Shown: piece by piece, positions 1-9,557 of the stretch
Layout of the letters: each line of letters starts with the position of its first letter
Numbering within the stretch: the first letter of the stretch is position 1
From: Pisolithus tinctorius
Taxonomy: Eukaryota > Basidiomycota > Agaricomycetes > Boletales > Pisolithaceae
DNA length: 64,000 nt
Direction: 5' to 3'
Assembly: GCA_024663395.1 (NCBI GenBank)
Contig: JANFAH010000001.1
Location: 744,001-808,000 of the forward strand
Translations under genes and position numbers: made by a program
The notes under the pieces: model-generated
What the model saw: the letters and a program-made list of their open reading frames with translations, nothing else
The model's database searches: none
What the model was told of the DNA's origin: nothing

Positions 1-179
1 GTGAATTTGGATGCTATATTAGCTGATGTAGGTGAAACGAGATGTTCGGTATCAATATAAGTATGGATATGATTGGGCCAGCCAACTGACAGCCCGGATG
101 CAAACCGGGAGCTAATCTGCCTTTGGGCGGGATCCTGTCAAAGAGATCAGCCCGATTGGATATTTCGGTCGCTTCACGG
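1..179. other. Left flank of gypsy element, with one 50 bp repeat unit
   Basis: No gene is supported here. Bases 130-179 form a 50 bp unit that recurs, with six mismatches, directly after the right LTR at 10486-10535. The last four bases (ACGG, 176-179) are repeated right after the 3' LTR and act as the target-site duplication. Before insertion the two units were probably adjacent in tandem. Confidence 0.6.
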
Positions 180-1103
180 TGTAGGGAGCCGTATACTCCC
201 TGAGGCTGGAACAGGAATCTGTCACTAAATTCCACAGGCCTCTACGACTAACCCGTTTCGGAATTTTTCGGAATTTTTTCCCGCTCGTGTCCCCGCGTTT
301 CCTCCCAACCCCTGTCCCCTTCGGACTCTCTACCAACCTTCAGCGTGTCGCTCAGTCATCAAAACGCTGATCATTCAGTAGCCGTGCCATCGCTCAGCCA
401 CGTCACCAGTCGTCCGTGCCACTTACCTCTAAAAAACCCCGGTTTCCCCTGTCGCCCTAAATTCCGCAAGCTGGACTTTGTGCCAGTACGCTACGCTCTG
501 CCCTCCTGTGCCACTCAGCTCCACCTCCCACTTGTACGCATACTCTTGTTCTGTTGGAAGATACCCCTTACCATTGTCCCGTTCTTACTCTTGTCTACTA
601 CCCACCAGACTATTTCACGTGCATCTGTATTTCGCTGACGTCTGATGTCCTTCCCTTTATTTTCCGGTCTTTTAGTTTTTCCGCCCCACCTTACTCCAAC
701 TCGTACCTACTTTCCCTGTACTATATAATTCCGCCATAGCGTCAGAAATAGGACACCCACCTTTTGGAGTCACTATCTAGTCTGCTGCGTCTTCAGTGTC
801 CCCAGAGGTCTTCGTGTCTCCTGTGTCCTCCAGCCCTGCACACTTAATCCCGTGTCCCTTTTGCTTCGAATTTGCTCCTCTTGACGCGAAGCGACCCCTC
901 GGAATTTCATATACCCGTCTTGCTGTTCCTCACACGTCTACATCTGCCCGGAATTAAATCCCACAACTCTCGCTTGAATTTCCCCACCACTTCTAAGCCC
1001 ATTCTTGACCTCTCCTTCCACACAGTACCCCTTGGGACGATCCTAGGGAATTCCCCCTTCACCCTTCCTCTAGTCGCACACTTCCCAGAAGTCGTGTCCC
1101 ACA
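180..1103 (+). repeat. 5' LTR
   Basis: It starts TGTAGGG and ends CCCACA, and pairs end to end with 9558-10481 at the same length. A TATA-like tract (ctatataatt, around 719-729) may be the core promoter. It contains about six copies of AATTCCG/CGGAATT, including a doubled pair near 265-285. About 20 differences from the 3' LTR were counted by eye, all transitions and mostly at CpG. Confidence 0.93.
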
Positions 1104-1109
1104 ACGTTT

Positions 1110-1127
1110 TGGAGCCCACCGCGAGGG
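1110..1127 (+). other. Putative tRNA primer-binding site
   Basis: It begins TGGAGCCC six bases after the LTR end. The TGG would pair with the CCA 3' end of a tRNA. I did not match it to a particular tRNA. The six-base gap is acceptable for the superfamily. Confidence 0.45.
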
Positions 1128-1623
1128 GTCTGTAGATCTGGAAAGGAGATCCTTACGACCCACTCGTCAAAGAACCGAACTCGAAGAGCTCTTAGAGCCC
1201 TTCCGCAGACTATCTATTTCCTCAGCAGAAATCTTAATTCCGGTAGCTGATCCTAGAGATATTTCAGAGCCACACTCGTCAGACTCAGATCTCGGTTTAG
1301 ACGAGATCTTTCGGAGCCCAGAGTCCCCAGCGTTTTACCCAGCGTTTCCAGGAGGCTTCGACTTCGACGAGCCCTTCGATCCTCCCGCTGAACGTCAAGA
1401 ACTTTTGCCTCTCTCAGAACTAACTTCTTTGTCGTCCTCGCCATCCAGTGACTCAGAACTAGCCGCTGAACAGCTCCTACTTCCTTCCCATTCCCTAATC
1501 GCAAATTCCGCTACCTCCCTTTCTACTCAAATACCCATACAGAATTCTCTTGCCTCGACTCTCTAGAATTCCGCTCCTATCCTTCCCCGAATTCCGATCC
1601 AGATCCCCGTACCACCTCGCATA
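1128..1623 (+). other. Untranslated leader of gypsy element
   Basis: This leader of about 500 bp has no convincing reading frame. It holds AATTCCG copies at 1236-1242, 1504-1510, 1567-1573 and 1590-1596. The ATG at 1624 follows a stretch without a competing in-frame start. Confidence 0.5.
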
Positions 1624-3720
1624 ATGTCTGGAGCAAGAGACATGCCACTCAGGGGTTCTAACAAAGCCCCGAAGTTTTCCAGTCGTACCGAAGACATCAC
1701 TCGCTACCTTGAAGACGTCGAACAACTCTGCATCAAAGCTGGCCTTGACACCGGGAAAGATAAGATCCACTGGGTCATTCGTTACGCTGACCACAACGAG
1801 GCGGAGTTTTGGTCAACCTTAGACGCCGCAACCGACGGCTTCAATGACTGGGATGCATTTTCCAAAGAACTCCTGAATTACTATCCAGGTGCCTCGGTGA
1901 AAGATCGTCGCTATACTAAAGCCGACCTTGAAACCTTACTCTACCATCAAGTTCAGAAACCGATGGGATCACTGGAAGATCTCGGGAAATACGTCCGTGA
2001 ATTCCGACGCATCCTCGGCCTCATCCAGAAGAAGAAGAAACTCCCTGAGGACTACATCAACGAGAAATTCCTTGAGGGGTTTCCCCCGAGATTTCGGAAT
2101 TCCTTGCTCACGCGATTGCAACTCTCTGACTTAGATCATGACATTGACGAACCATGGGAGTTCGATATAGTCTATAAACACGCCAACTACCTCCTCAGTG
2201 GGGCCAAACGGAACCTCCCTCAACCAGACTCATCGGCACTGTTTCCCCAGAATTCCGCTCCATCTTCCTCGCCGGCCGTTCCTACTATCCTGAAGCGAGA
2301 GTATGCTCATGTCGCTCAGCAACCTGTTCCTACCCCGCCCCCCCAACAAGGTCAAGAAGGACAATTCCGTCGTTCCTTCGATCCACGGTGTTTCTTCTGT
2401 GGAGGAACAGATGGGCACAGAACTGCAGAATGTGCGCTGTGTCACGAATACGTACAAGCTGGGAAATGCTCCCTGATTGGAGGGAGGGTTTTCATGCCAG
2501 ACGGCTCTGATATTCCTAGGACAGCTGCAGGTCGTAATTTCAAGGAAAAGATCGATAACTTCCTCGCCATGCGCGACTCGATCATTGCCTCGGCAAACCT
2601 CGTCTCAGTTCAGCGACCCAGCCAGCAGTCAACCTCATCCCACAGGTGTGAAACTCCTCCCCATCTCGTCAGCACAATGTTCTTCAGCAACGAAGATGTT
2701 TCGGAATACCAAGTCGACCTACACCCCTCTTCCTATCTAGTCGACGAAAACCTAGAGGAGGATGCTGACGAAGAAGACCAACGTGCCTTGGCAAGGGCTT
2801 ATGTGCAGGTAGAAGAGTTGAAGAACGCTATCAAGAAAAAGATGACAGCTTGCTTCGACGGTGTGGAAGTCCCGGTTCGTCGTCAAAGGCCAGCACTAGC
2901 AGTCCCAGCATCGGCCAACGCGCCAGTGCCTACTATCCCAGTCAGTAATTTCGCTCCAGCTAACACTGCCTCGTCTTCGGAAGCCCCAACAGCCGGAAAA
3001 ACTCCGGTTGCTCCTAATCTTACAGATCCCCGGAAACTTAAGCCATCGACAAATTCCGCACCCCAATTCCGTTACCAAAGCAGCTTCGATGAGGCTGCGG
3101 CGACCAAGCGGATCGTAAACCAAGTCTTAGACGCAAAAATGGAAATCTCTACCAAAGATCTATTAGCTGTCAGCCCGGAGATCCACAAGCAGATCAGAGA
3201 ACTAGCTGCGACGAAGAAGATAACTATTGGGAGTTTAGAAACCGCATCAGACGTGACTCCCTCGGCTGCTTGGGCGTCCTATGAGCAGTACTGGGTCAGA
3301 GACACAGAAGGGAAGTGCGTGGGCCTCGCTACGGCTCCCTTACGTGCTGTCGACGGGATCTTGATGGACAAACTCCATGTCGAATGTATTTTGGACAGCG
3401 GATGCCAGGTAGTGGCCTTGCGATGGGAGTTGTGGGAAGCCTTAGAGGCCCCTCTCCGTACTGACATGACCATGACTCTGGAGGCCGCTAACCAATCTAA
3501 AGAAAGCACCCTTGGGGTCATAGAGAATGCCACTTTGCGCATAGGAAACATCGAGGCTCATCTACAAATCCAGGTCGTTGATCGCGCGCCTTTCGACTTA
3601 CTTCTCGGTCGACCCTTCTTCTGCCTACTCTCCAGCGTCCTTCGCAATTTCCCTGACGGAGAACAGTCTCTAGAAATCCGCGACCCTAATTCCGGTAAAC
3701 AAGTCTTAATTCCGACATGA
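1624..3720 (+). CDS. Gag-protease polyprotein of gypsy element
   Basis: This 698-residue reading frame starts at ATG 1624. Residues of about 20-170 look like a retrotransposon Gag/capsid domain, with the WSTL...W..F..ELLNYYPG pattern common in mushroom gypsy elements. A CCHC zinc knuckle lies at residues 256-270 (C-x2-C-x5-H-x4-C, one residue longer than canonical in the C-H gap) and would bind genomic RNA. A Pro/Ala/Ser-rich linker follows. A retropepsin-like protease occupies about residues 580-675, with catalytic Asp-Ser-Gly at 591-593 and the downstream LLGRPF flap/hydrophobic motif. The frame stops 218 bases before the first in-frame ATG of the pol frame and is in a different frame, so Pol needs frameshifting, reinitiation or splicing. 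Confidence 0.93.
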   Translation: MSGARDMPLRGSNKAPKFSSRTEDITRYLEDVEQLCIKAGLDTGKDKIHWVIRYADHNEAEFWSTLDAATDGFNDWDAFSKELLNYYPGASVKDRRYTKADLETLLYHQVQKPMGSLEDLGKYVREFRRILGLIQKKKKLPEDYINEKFLEGFPPRFRNSLLTRLQLSDLDHDIDEPWEFDIVYKHANYLLSGAKRNLPQPDSSALFPQNSAPSSSPAVPTILKREYAHVAQQPVPTPPPQQGQEGQFRRSFDPRCFFCGGTDGHRTAECALCHEYVQAGKCSLIGGRVFMPDGSDIPRTAAGRNFKEKIDNFLAMRDSIIASANLVSVQRPSQQSTSSHRCETPPHLVSTMFFSNEDVSEYQVDLHPSSYLVDENLEEDADEEDQRALARAYVQVEELKNAIKKKMTACFDGVEVPVRRQRPALAVPASANAPVPTIPVSNFAPANTASSSEAPTAGKTPVAPNLTDPRKLKPSTNSAPQFRYQSSFDEAAATKRIVNQVLDAKMEISTKDLLAVSPEIHKQIRELAATKKITIGSLETASDVTPSAAWASYEQYWVRDTEGKCVGLATAPLRAVDGILMDKLHVECILDSGCQVVALRWELWEALEAPLRTDMTMTLEAANQSKESTLGVIENATLRIGNIEAHLQIQVVDRAPFDLLLGRPFFCLLSSVLRNFPDGEQSLEIRDPNSGKQVLIPT

Positions 3721-3938
3721 CCTCACAACAGGCTGCAACCCCTTCCACATTTCGTAAATTTCAAAGACGAAGAAGACTTCTTTGCATGAAAACAAATGCG
3801 TCGCCACATGAATCCACCCGAGCAGGGTTTTTAGTATTGGTCGAGGACTCGTACGATCTGTGAGGAGACCAGGACTGCGCTTTCTCCGTGTGTTCACTTT
3901 ATGTTTCTGATCTGTCTTTATACCCTTTGAAGTCTTCC
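3721..3938 (+). other. Gap between gag-protease and pol frames
   Basis: The pol frame is open from 3864 after a TGA at 3861-3863; its first in-frame ATG is at 3939. I see no clear slippery heptamer next to the Gag stop. How Pol is translated is not evident from the sequence. Confidence 0.5.
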
Positions 3939-6900
3939 ATGTTTTTACCCACAGACACTGCTGTAAATTCCACTGCAGTGTTTATCTACGACTTTCGAGG
4001 CAACAATACGCCTCCTGTTGATCCCTTTGACACCAGTTCCGTTTCTCCGACTGATCCTTTCCTGTTCTCAACTGCTACTACCATTTCTCCACTGACAATT
4101 TCTGCCTTACGCTCTACTTATCAGTTCGATCCCGTTTATCATGTCTTAAAGTACAAACCTGTAGCGAGGAAGGTGAGGCCAGTACCGACGTCGATGCCAG
4201 CAGAATTCCGGGTAGAGTGTCGGGAGGCCGAAGACCCACTCGCAGATCTGCCTGTTTTACCTACTCATCCCCCTCCATTCATGCCAGGTTCCAGGTTTAC
4301 TCAGGAAAGAGCTGATGAGCTCGATCTGGACCCGGCAAGGTTCCTTTGGCCTACAGAATTAGACCTAGTACGGTGGTTGGTCAGGGAGCATGAAGATGCC
4401 TTTGCCTGGGACACTTCGGAAAGAGGGACCTTCCGAGAGGACATGTTCCCGCCCCTGAAGATACCTATGCTAGCCCACAAGCCATGGGTCGAGTGGAATA
4501 TTCCCATTCCCCCTGCTATTTTCCGTGAAGTCGTTAATATTATCAAAGAAAAGATTTCCGCAGGGGTTTACGAACCGTCTACTTCGTCTTACCGCTCAAA
4601 ATGGTTCTGTGTGGTCAAGAAGGACGGAAAATCTCTGCGCCTTGTACATGACTTACAACCTCTAAACGCCGTCTCTATCCAGGATTCAGCTGTTCCCCCC
4701 TTCGTCGACTCAATCGCTGAAGCCTTCGCTTGCCACTCAGTCTACGGAATTTTAGATCTCATGGTCGGATACGATCATTGCACCATACATGACGATTACC
4801 GAGACCTCACAACCTTCCAAACTCCTATCAGCACCCTTCGACTCACCAAACTTCCTATGGGCTACACGAATGCCGTCCAAATTTTCCACGGAGACGTCTG
4901 TTGGATTTTAAAGGACGAAATTCCGGAAGTCACTATACCGTTTATCGACGACTGTCCTATTAAAGGCCCCAAGTCTCGCTACCAAAATCCCGACGGGACT
5001 TACGAAATGATTCCACAGAATTCCGGGATTAGACACTTCATCTGGGAGCACCTGCAGAACGTCAACCGAGTCTTACACCGTCTGCGTCATGCAGGAGCCA
5101 CCGTGTCAGCAAAGAAATGCGTCATTGCTGCGCCGTCTATCATAGTGGTTGGGCACAAGGTGTCGTTCGAGGGTAGAATTCCAGATGAATCTAAAGTCCA
5201 AAAGATTAAAGATTGGCCGTACTGCACAAACGTCACTGAAGTACGCGGATTTTTAGGTCTCTGTTCGTACTGCAGGATCTTCATCAAAGACTTCGCCAAA
5301 CATGCCCATCCCCTCGTCGAGCTGACCAAGAAGGACGTCCCCTTCGAATTCCGTGACGAGCATAGGGAAGCGATGGAGTACCTCTGCCGTGCGATCGTCT
5401 CGTCCCCTGCGTTACGAACTATCGACTATAATTCCAAAAAGAAAGTCATTTTAGCTGTCGACACTTCTAACATCGCTGTTGGGTACCTCCTCATGCAGGA
5501 GGGGGAAGACGGCAAACGCTACCCTGCTAGGTTCGGCTCGATAACTCTCAACGATCGCGAATGCCGCTACAGCCAAGCTAAGCTAGAATTATTTGGGCTT
5601 TTCCGAGCCTTGCACGACGTCCGACTTCATATCTTCAGCATGCGGAATTTAGTCGTTGAGGTGGATGCGCGGTACATCAAAGGGATGATTAACAATCCAG
5701 ACCTACAGCCTAACGCGACCATAAATCGCTGGATCGCCGGAATTCTCCTATTCGACTTCGAGCTCATACATGTTCCAGCACACAAGCATGCAGCGCCGGA
5801 TGGACTTTCGAGGAGACCGAGAGCAGAAGAAGATGAGGAGGGAGACGAGGACTATGAGGATTGGATCGATGAGTGTGGGGCTTTTGCAGTCGAGCTCTTG
5901 AATCGTAGGGAAGCGCGTTTCGAGTCCCATCCTTACCCCTTGGAAATTCCGAGCGTCGTGTTAGACTCACCCCTCCCCCTGTCACAGAGTCTAGGTATCT
6001 TTACCGCCGAAGAATCGATGCCGGAAAACCTCGAGGCCGAAATTCCGAGGTCAGAAAAAGCGAAACAGAGAGAGGAGAGGATGAGAGTGGTGAAGGAGTT
6101 TTTGGAGACGAAGAAAACGCCCGAAGGGTTAGAGGAGGCGGAATTGGAGAGCCTAGTGCGCCTTGCGACTCGGTATTTCGTAAAAGGGGGAGAACTGTGG
6201 AGGAAGGATCCCCAGGGACGGCATCAGCTAGTGGTACCCTCGCACAAACGCCTTGGAATTCTCCGTCAGGCCCACGATGACCTAGGGCACAAGGGTATCT
6301 TCTCGACCTGTATGCGTTTGCTGACTCGCTTTTGGTGGCCCATGCTAGAGCAGGACGTCCATTGGTATGTTAAATCGTGCCACGAGTGCCAGATCCGTCG
6401 TTTGGATCGCATTCATATACCGCCAGTTGTCGCCATCCCCGAACCCCTGTTTTACAAGGCTTATATGGACACGTTCTTAATGCCGAAGTCGAACGGGTTT
6501 CGCTACGTTACCCAAGCCCGCTGTTCACTCACCAGTTACCCCAAATGGGCTATGCTTCGTGCAGAGACAGGCAAGTCCATTGGAAAGTTCATCTTCGAAC
6601 AGATTCTGTGCCGTTGGGGTGCCGTTGCGGAGATTGTCACAGATAATGGGGGACCATACGTCCTCGCTCTCGACTGGCTCTCCAAGACCTTCAGAATTCG
6701 CCACATACGCATCTCCCCTTATAACTCGCAGGCTAATGGAGTCGTAGAACGGCGGCATTTTGATGTAAGAGAGGCGATGGTAAAGAGTTGTGGTGGGGAA
6801 GCGTCGAGGTGGGCAGAAGTGGCTCCTGCGGTATTTTGGGCAGAGAGGGTTACGGTTCACAAGGCAACTGGGTTTTCTCCATTCTATATGGCTCACGGTG

Positions 6901-7442
6901 TTGAACCCAGACTCCCTTTTGATCTGGTCGAAGCGATGTTTTTAGCCCCTTTCGAGGCGGAATTTTACTCGACTACAGACCTCATTGCTCACCGTGCTCG
7001 CCAACTCCAGAAACGCCCCGAGGACCTCGCTCGCATCCACGATATGGTCCTAAAATCCCGCTTTGCCTCAGCCAAGGATTGCGTCGATCGTTTTTCACGG
7101 TCCATCAAAGACTTTATCTTCGAACCAGGGTCGCTTGTCCTTGTTCGGAATTCCCATATCGAGCTAGAACTCGACCGGAAAACCAAACCGCGCTACCTAG
7201 GGCCTATGATCGTCATCAGATGCACTAAAGGCGGCTCGTACATACTTGCAGAATTAGATGGCGCAGTCTCGAAATTCCGTTTCGCTGCCTTTCGCCTATA
7301 CCCCTATTTCCCACGGAATAACGCTCGTATTGAAGTCACCCAGCTGACTGGTGCTTCCCCACAAGACCTGGATCGTCTTGAAGACGAAGCGTACCCGGAC
7401 CCTACGCTCGCTGGCATCCCGTTGGACGAGTCAGATGAGTAG
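3939..7442 (+). CDS. Pol: reverse transcriptase, RNase H, integrase
   Basis: This single open frame has about 1,167 residues from ATG 3939. Reverse transcriptase covers about 4500-5060 and its catalytic motif reads FIDD at 4941-4952 (YxDD type), with an upstream catalytic Asp in GILDLMVGYD. RNase H follows (about 5449-5810) with the acidic VDTSN segment and the HVPAHKHAAPDGLSR end typical of gypsy elements. The integrase has an HHCC zinc finger (about 6270-6400) and a DDE core with Asp in YMDTF, Asp in TDNGG (about 6640) and Glu in VVERR (about 6745). The C-terminal part has a GPMIV segment but no chromodomain. The frame is intact. Gag-protease lies just upstream. Confidence 0.95.
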   Translation: MFLPTDTAVNSTAVFIYDFRGNNTPPVDPFDTSSVSPTDPFLFSTATTISPLTISALRSTYQFDPVYHVLKYKPVARKVRPVPTSMPAEFRVECREAEDPLADLPVLPTHPPPFMPGSRFTQERADELDLDPARFLWPTELDLVRWLVREHEDAFAWDTSERGTFREDMFPPLKIPMLAHKPWVEWNIPIPPAIFREVVNIIKEKISAGVYEPSTSSYRSKWFCVVKKDGKSLRLVHDLQPLNAVSIQDSAVPPFVDSIAEAFACHSVYGILDLMVGYDHCTIHDDYRDLTTFQTPISTLRLTKLPMGYTNAVQIFHGDVCWILKDEIPEVTIPFIDDCPIKGPKSRYQNPDGTYEMIPQNSGIRHFIWEHLQNVNRVLHRLRHAGATVSAKKCVIAAPSIIVVGHKVSFEGRIPDESKVQKIKDWPYCTNVTEVRGFLGLCSYCRIFIKDFAKHAHPLVELTKKDVPFEFRDEHREAMEYLCRAIVSSPALRTIDYNSKKKVILAVDTSNIAVGYLLMQEGEDGKRYPARFGSITLNDRECRYSQAKLELFGLFRALHDVRLHIFSMRNLVVEVDARYIKGMINNPDLQPNATINRWIAGILLFDFELIHVPAHKHAAPDGLSRRPRAEEDEEGDEDYEDWIDECGAFAVELLNRREARFESHPYPLEIPSVVLDSPLPLSQSLGIFTAEESMPENLEAEIPRSEKAKQREERMRVVKEFLETKKTPEGLEEAELESLVRLATRYFVKGGELWRKDPQGRHQLVVPSHKRLGILRQAHDDLGHKGIFSTCMRLLTRFWWPMLEQDVHWYVKSCHECQIRRLDRIHIPPVVAIPEPLFYKAYMDTFLMPKSNGFRYVTQARCSLTSYPKWAMLRAETGKSIGKFIFEQILCRWGAVAEIVTDNGGPYVLALDWLSKTFRIRHIRISPYNSQANGVVERRHFDVREAMVKSCGGEASRWAEVAPAVFWAERVTVHKATGFSPFYMAHGVEPRLPFDLVEAMFLAPFEAEFYSTTDLIAHRARQLQKRPEDLARIHDMVLKSRFASAKDCVDRFSRSIKDFIFEPGSLVLVRNSHIELELDRKTKPRYLGPMIVIRCTKGGSYILAELDGAVSKFRFAAFRLYPYFPRNNARIEVTQLTGASPQDLDRLEDEAYPDPTLAGIPLDESDE

Positions 7443-7553
7443 CCCGTCCTTCTCTCTACCTCTTTTCTTTTCTTTCTCTCTTCTTTCTTTTATCGATACC
7501 CGTTTCATCTCATATATAAATTCCGCACCGCTCACATGAAAGAGACAAAGTCA

Positions 7554-7589
<36 letters not shown>

Positions 7590-7709
7590 GCACTACTTTT
7601 CCTTCAGAAGTCTTACATTTCCTTACTGTAGTACTAATTCCAATGCACGAAAGACTCTTTCACATTCGGGACATACGAGTACAAAATTCCGCAGACACTA
7701 GTACGCTAT
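7443..7709 (+). other. Post-pol spacer with A31 tract
   Basis: It contains a pyrimidine-rich tract (about 7447-7493), an A31 run at 7556-7586 and AATTCCG copies near 7521 and 7684. It separates convergent pol and the antisense gene and may carry 3' end signals for both. Confidence 0.5.
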
Positions 7710-9460
7710 TTACAGGTCGCGGAGATTGTCCTTCAACCTTCGCAACTCCTCCCGCCTAGCCCGCGCAGTCTCGATGCAATATGTCACCCGCCTTGCCAGC
7801 ATCCCCAGCAGCCGGCAGACCTGCTCCAACTCGAACTCCTCGTCCTCGGCCCTCGCCTCGAGCACTCGCAGACGCTCAACGATGTTCGCTGTCGACCGCT
7901 CGCGTGGGCACTCGACCTCCAGAATTTCCGCGGCAGAAGGAGTGTCGCTCTGGGCCATCGCTTCGACGTCTCCAGGTTCGTCCAGTAAACTGGTCGCAGT
8001 CGCAAAAAATGGTTCAAGCTCGACTTGCGGTTCGTCGACAGGGACGGGAGAGGGCTTGAACAAAGGTCCGGGCATTGGAGTAGCCCCGCAGAAAAAGAGA
8101 CGAGGTGTTGGCGGAGGATCGTGGGGTGAAGGGGTCGGTTGTGGCGAAGGAGAACGTGTGGGAGTCGGATCAGGCTGCCGTTTTCGAGCCGGAATTTTCA
8201 GAGTGAGCTTCTTAGCAGGTCCAGTCGCAGGTTCGGCCAGGGACGCCTTCGCGGTCGTAATAGATTTGACCCGTTTGTGGGACGGGCCTGCTTCCCCAAC
8301 GGTACCGGAGTTCTTTCGCTGAAGGTGGTGTCAGCCCGTTCCCTTGCAGAATTTCACCTGTTCGGTACTCACCTTTCTCCCTACCCCTCGAGAGCGCGAG
8401 CACTTGTGCTTCGCCTTCTGGCACCGTTTACAGGATGACTCTGGCTCCCTGACGCACCTGAGGTTCGCCTGCGCACACGTCTTGCAGGGCTCGTTGTCTC
8501 CAGCCATGCGAGGTCTCTTTGCAGAAGGACCTGGTTCACCTTCGCCTTTGCCATCGCCCTCGTCATCGTCGACGTCATCAGCCAGCTCGTCCTCCTCGCT
8601 GGTGGCCTGCGGAATTTTCGTTGAAGTCAGCACTCACGCTCGGGGTTGTCAAGGATGTGAACGCACCTTCTGTTTCCCTTTTCCTTTGCTCGCGCTTCCA
8701 GAGCCCCCCCCTGTCGAACGCGCAGCTCCTCTTGACGGGTTTCCTTCGGTATCTTCTGGTGCGTGGTCTTGGCCCTCACCTCTTGCTGCTTGGCCGCGGG
8801 TGCGCATGGATGGTGCCTTGGCCAACCTCTCAGCCTCTAAGCGCGCTCTCTCCTCGACCCGCTCCTGGTAGTCCTCGAAGACGTCGTCGATGTGGAATCT
8901 TCACTGCCCTTCTGGCCAACGGAGATCTGCTATGGCTATGACCGCCGGGATCACCTCGTTCTGCTCCATCACGGATTCTTCGGTCATGTCGCGTAGGTTG
9001 GTGTCGCGCACCTTCGGGATGGAAATCTTGTTCTCATCGACGTACTTCCACCACGAGTAAATGCCGGCCTGGAGATCTGTTAGCGCGGGGCGTGTACGAG
9101 TATCTAGTGCACTCACCCAGGTCTGGTCCCAGTCCGCCGCCCACTCATATATCGCCTCTAGGCTCTCTTCGGGTTGCGGCACCATGTCGATCAACACCCT
9201 AACGTGCCTCAGAGCTGCTGACAGCGAGATAATGGCCTGGTCCCTCATGCTAAACACCGGTCGTGCGTCGCGGATCGAGTAAGCTTGCATGTCGACGGGT
9301 GGATGAGTCGTTGGGAGCAAGATAAGTGGGCGAGGGTGTTGTTGGGGGAGTTTGACGAGCGGTGGGCCACCTTCTGGGCGAGTTTAAATTCCGCAGGGCC
9401 ATCTCGTACAATGCGTAATTTCCCTCTGCACGAGGCGGAATTCCGACCATGCGCCATCAT
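7710..9460 (-). CDS. Antisense gene: Zn(II)2Cys6 cluster plus coiled coil
   Basis: Several open blocks on the minus strand, probably exons, lie between pol and the 3' LTR. The first (about 9320-8890) encodes a helical segment with YEWAADWDQTWVSALDTRTR. A charged helical block follows (about 8880-8700). The block at 8633-8331 has an acidic stretch, a basic KRPR run and six cysteines at 8486-8400 spaced C-x2-C-x6-C-x7-C-x2-C-x6-C, an exact match to the fungal binuclear zinc-cluster pattern. The last block (8075-7710) ends in a Leu/Arg-rich coiled coil, as often follows such clusters. Zn2Cys6 proteins usually bind CGG/CCG triplets. Exon borders and start were not resolved. Gene function is inferred from the motif only. 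Confidence 0.6.
9436..9445. promoter_or_regulatory. Palindromic CGGAATTCCG element
   Basis: Two copies of the element-wide heptamer fuse into a perfect palindrome, CGG-N4-CCG, at the upstream end of the antisense gene. An inverted CGG pair is a classic Zn2Cys6 dimer target layout. That this is an autoregulatory site is inference. Confidence 0.35.
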
Positions 9461-9548
9461 TGTTACATAATGTCTGCCGAAATTCCTCTGTGCTCATCTC
9501 TGTCGCGTCTCAGTTCGGTCTGACTGAGGACGGTCAGCATTCGAAGTC

Positions 9549-9557
9549 CCCGGGAGG
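9549..9557 (+). other. Candidate polypurine tract
   Basis: The short G/A-rich run ending gggagg directly precedes the 3' LTR. It is shorter than most polypurine tracts, so the call rests on position. Confidence 0.3.

Noticed and set aside
345..1135. Open frames inside the gypsy LTRs (also 9663-10561)
   Set aside because: They occur in both LTRs, are Ser/Pro/Leu-rich from pyrimidine-rich DNA, and match no family.
6900..7442. Chromodomain at the pol C-terminus
   Set aside because: No aromatic-cage pattern or chromodomain-like fold motif is visible after the integrase.
7726..8941. Plus-strand frames opposite the antisense Zn-cluster gene
   Set aside because: The minus strand has the zinc-cluster spacing and coiled coil; the plus frames are compositional shadows.
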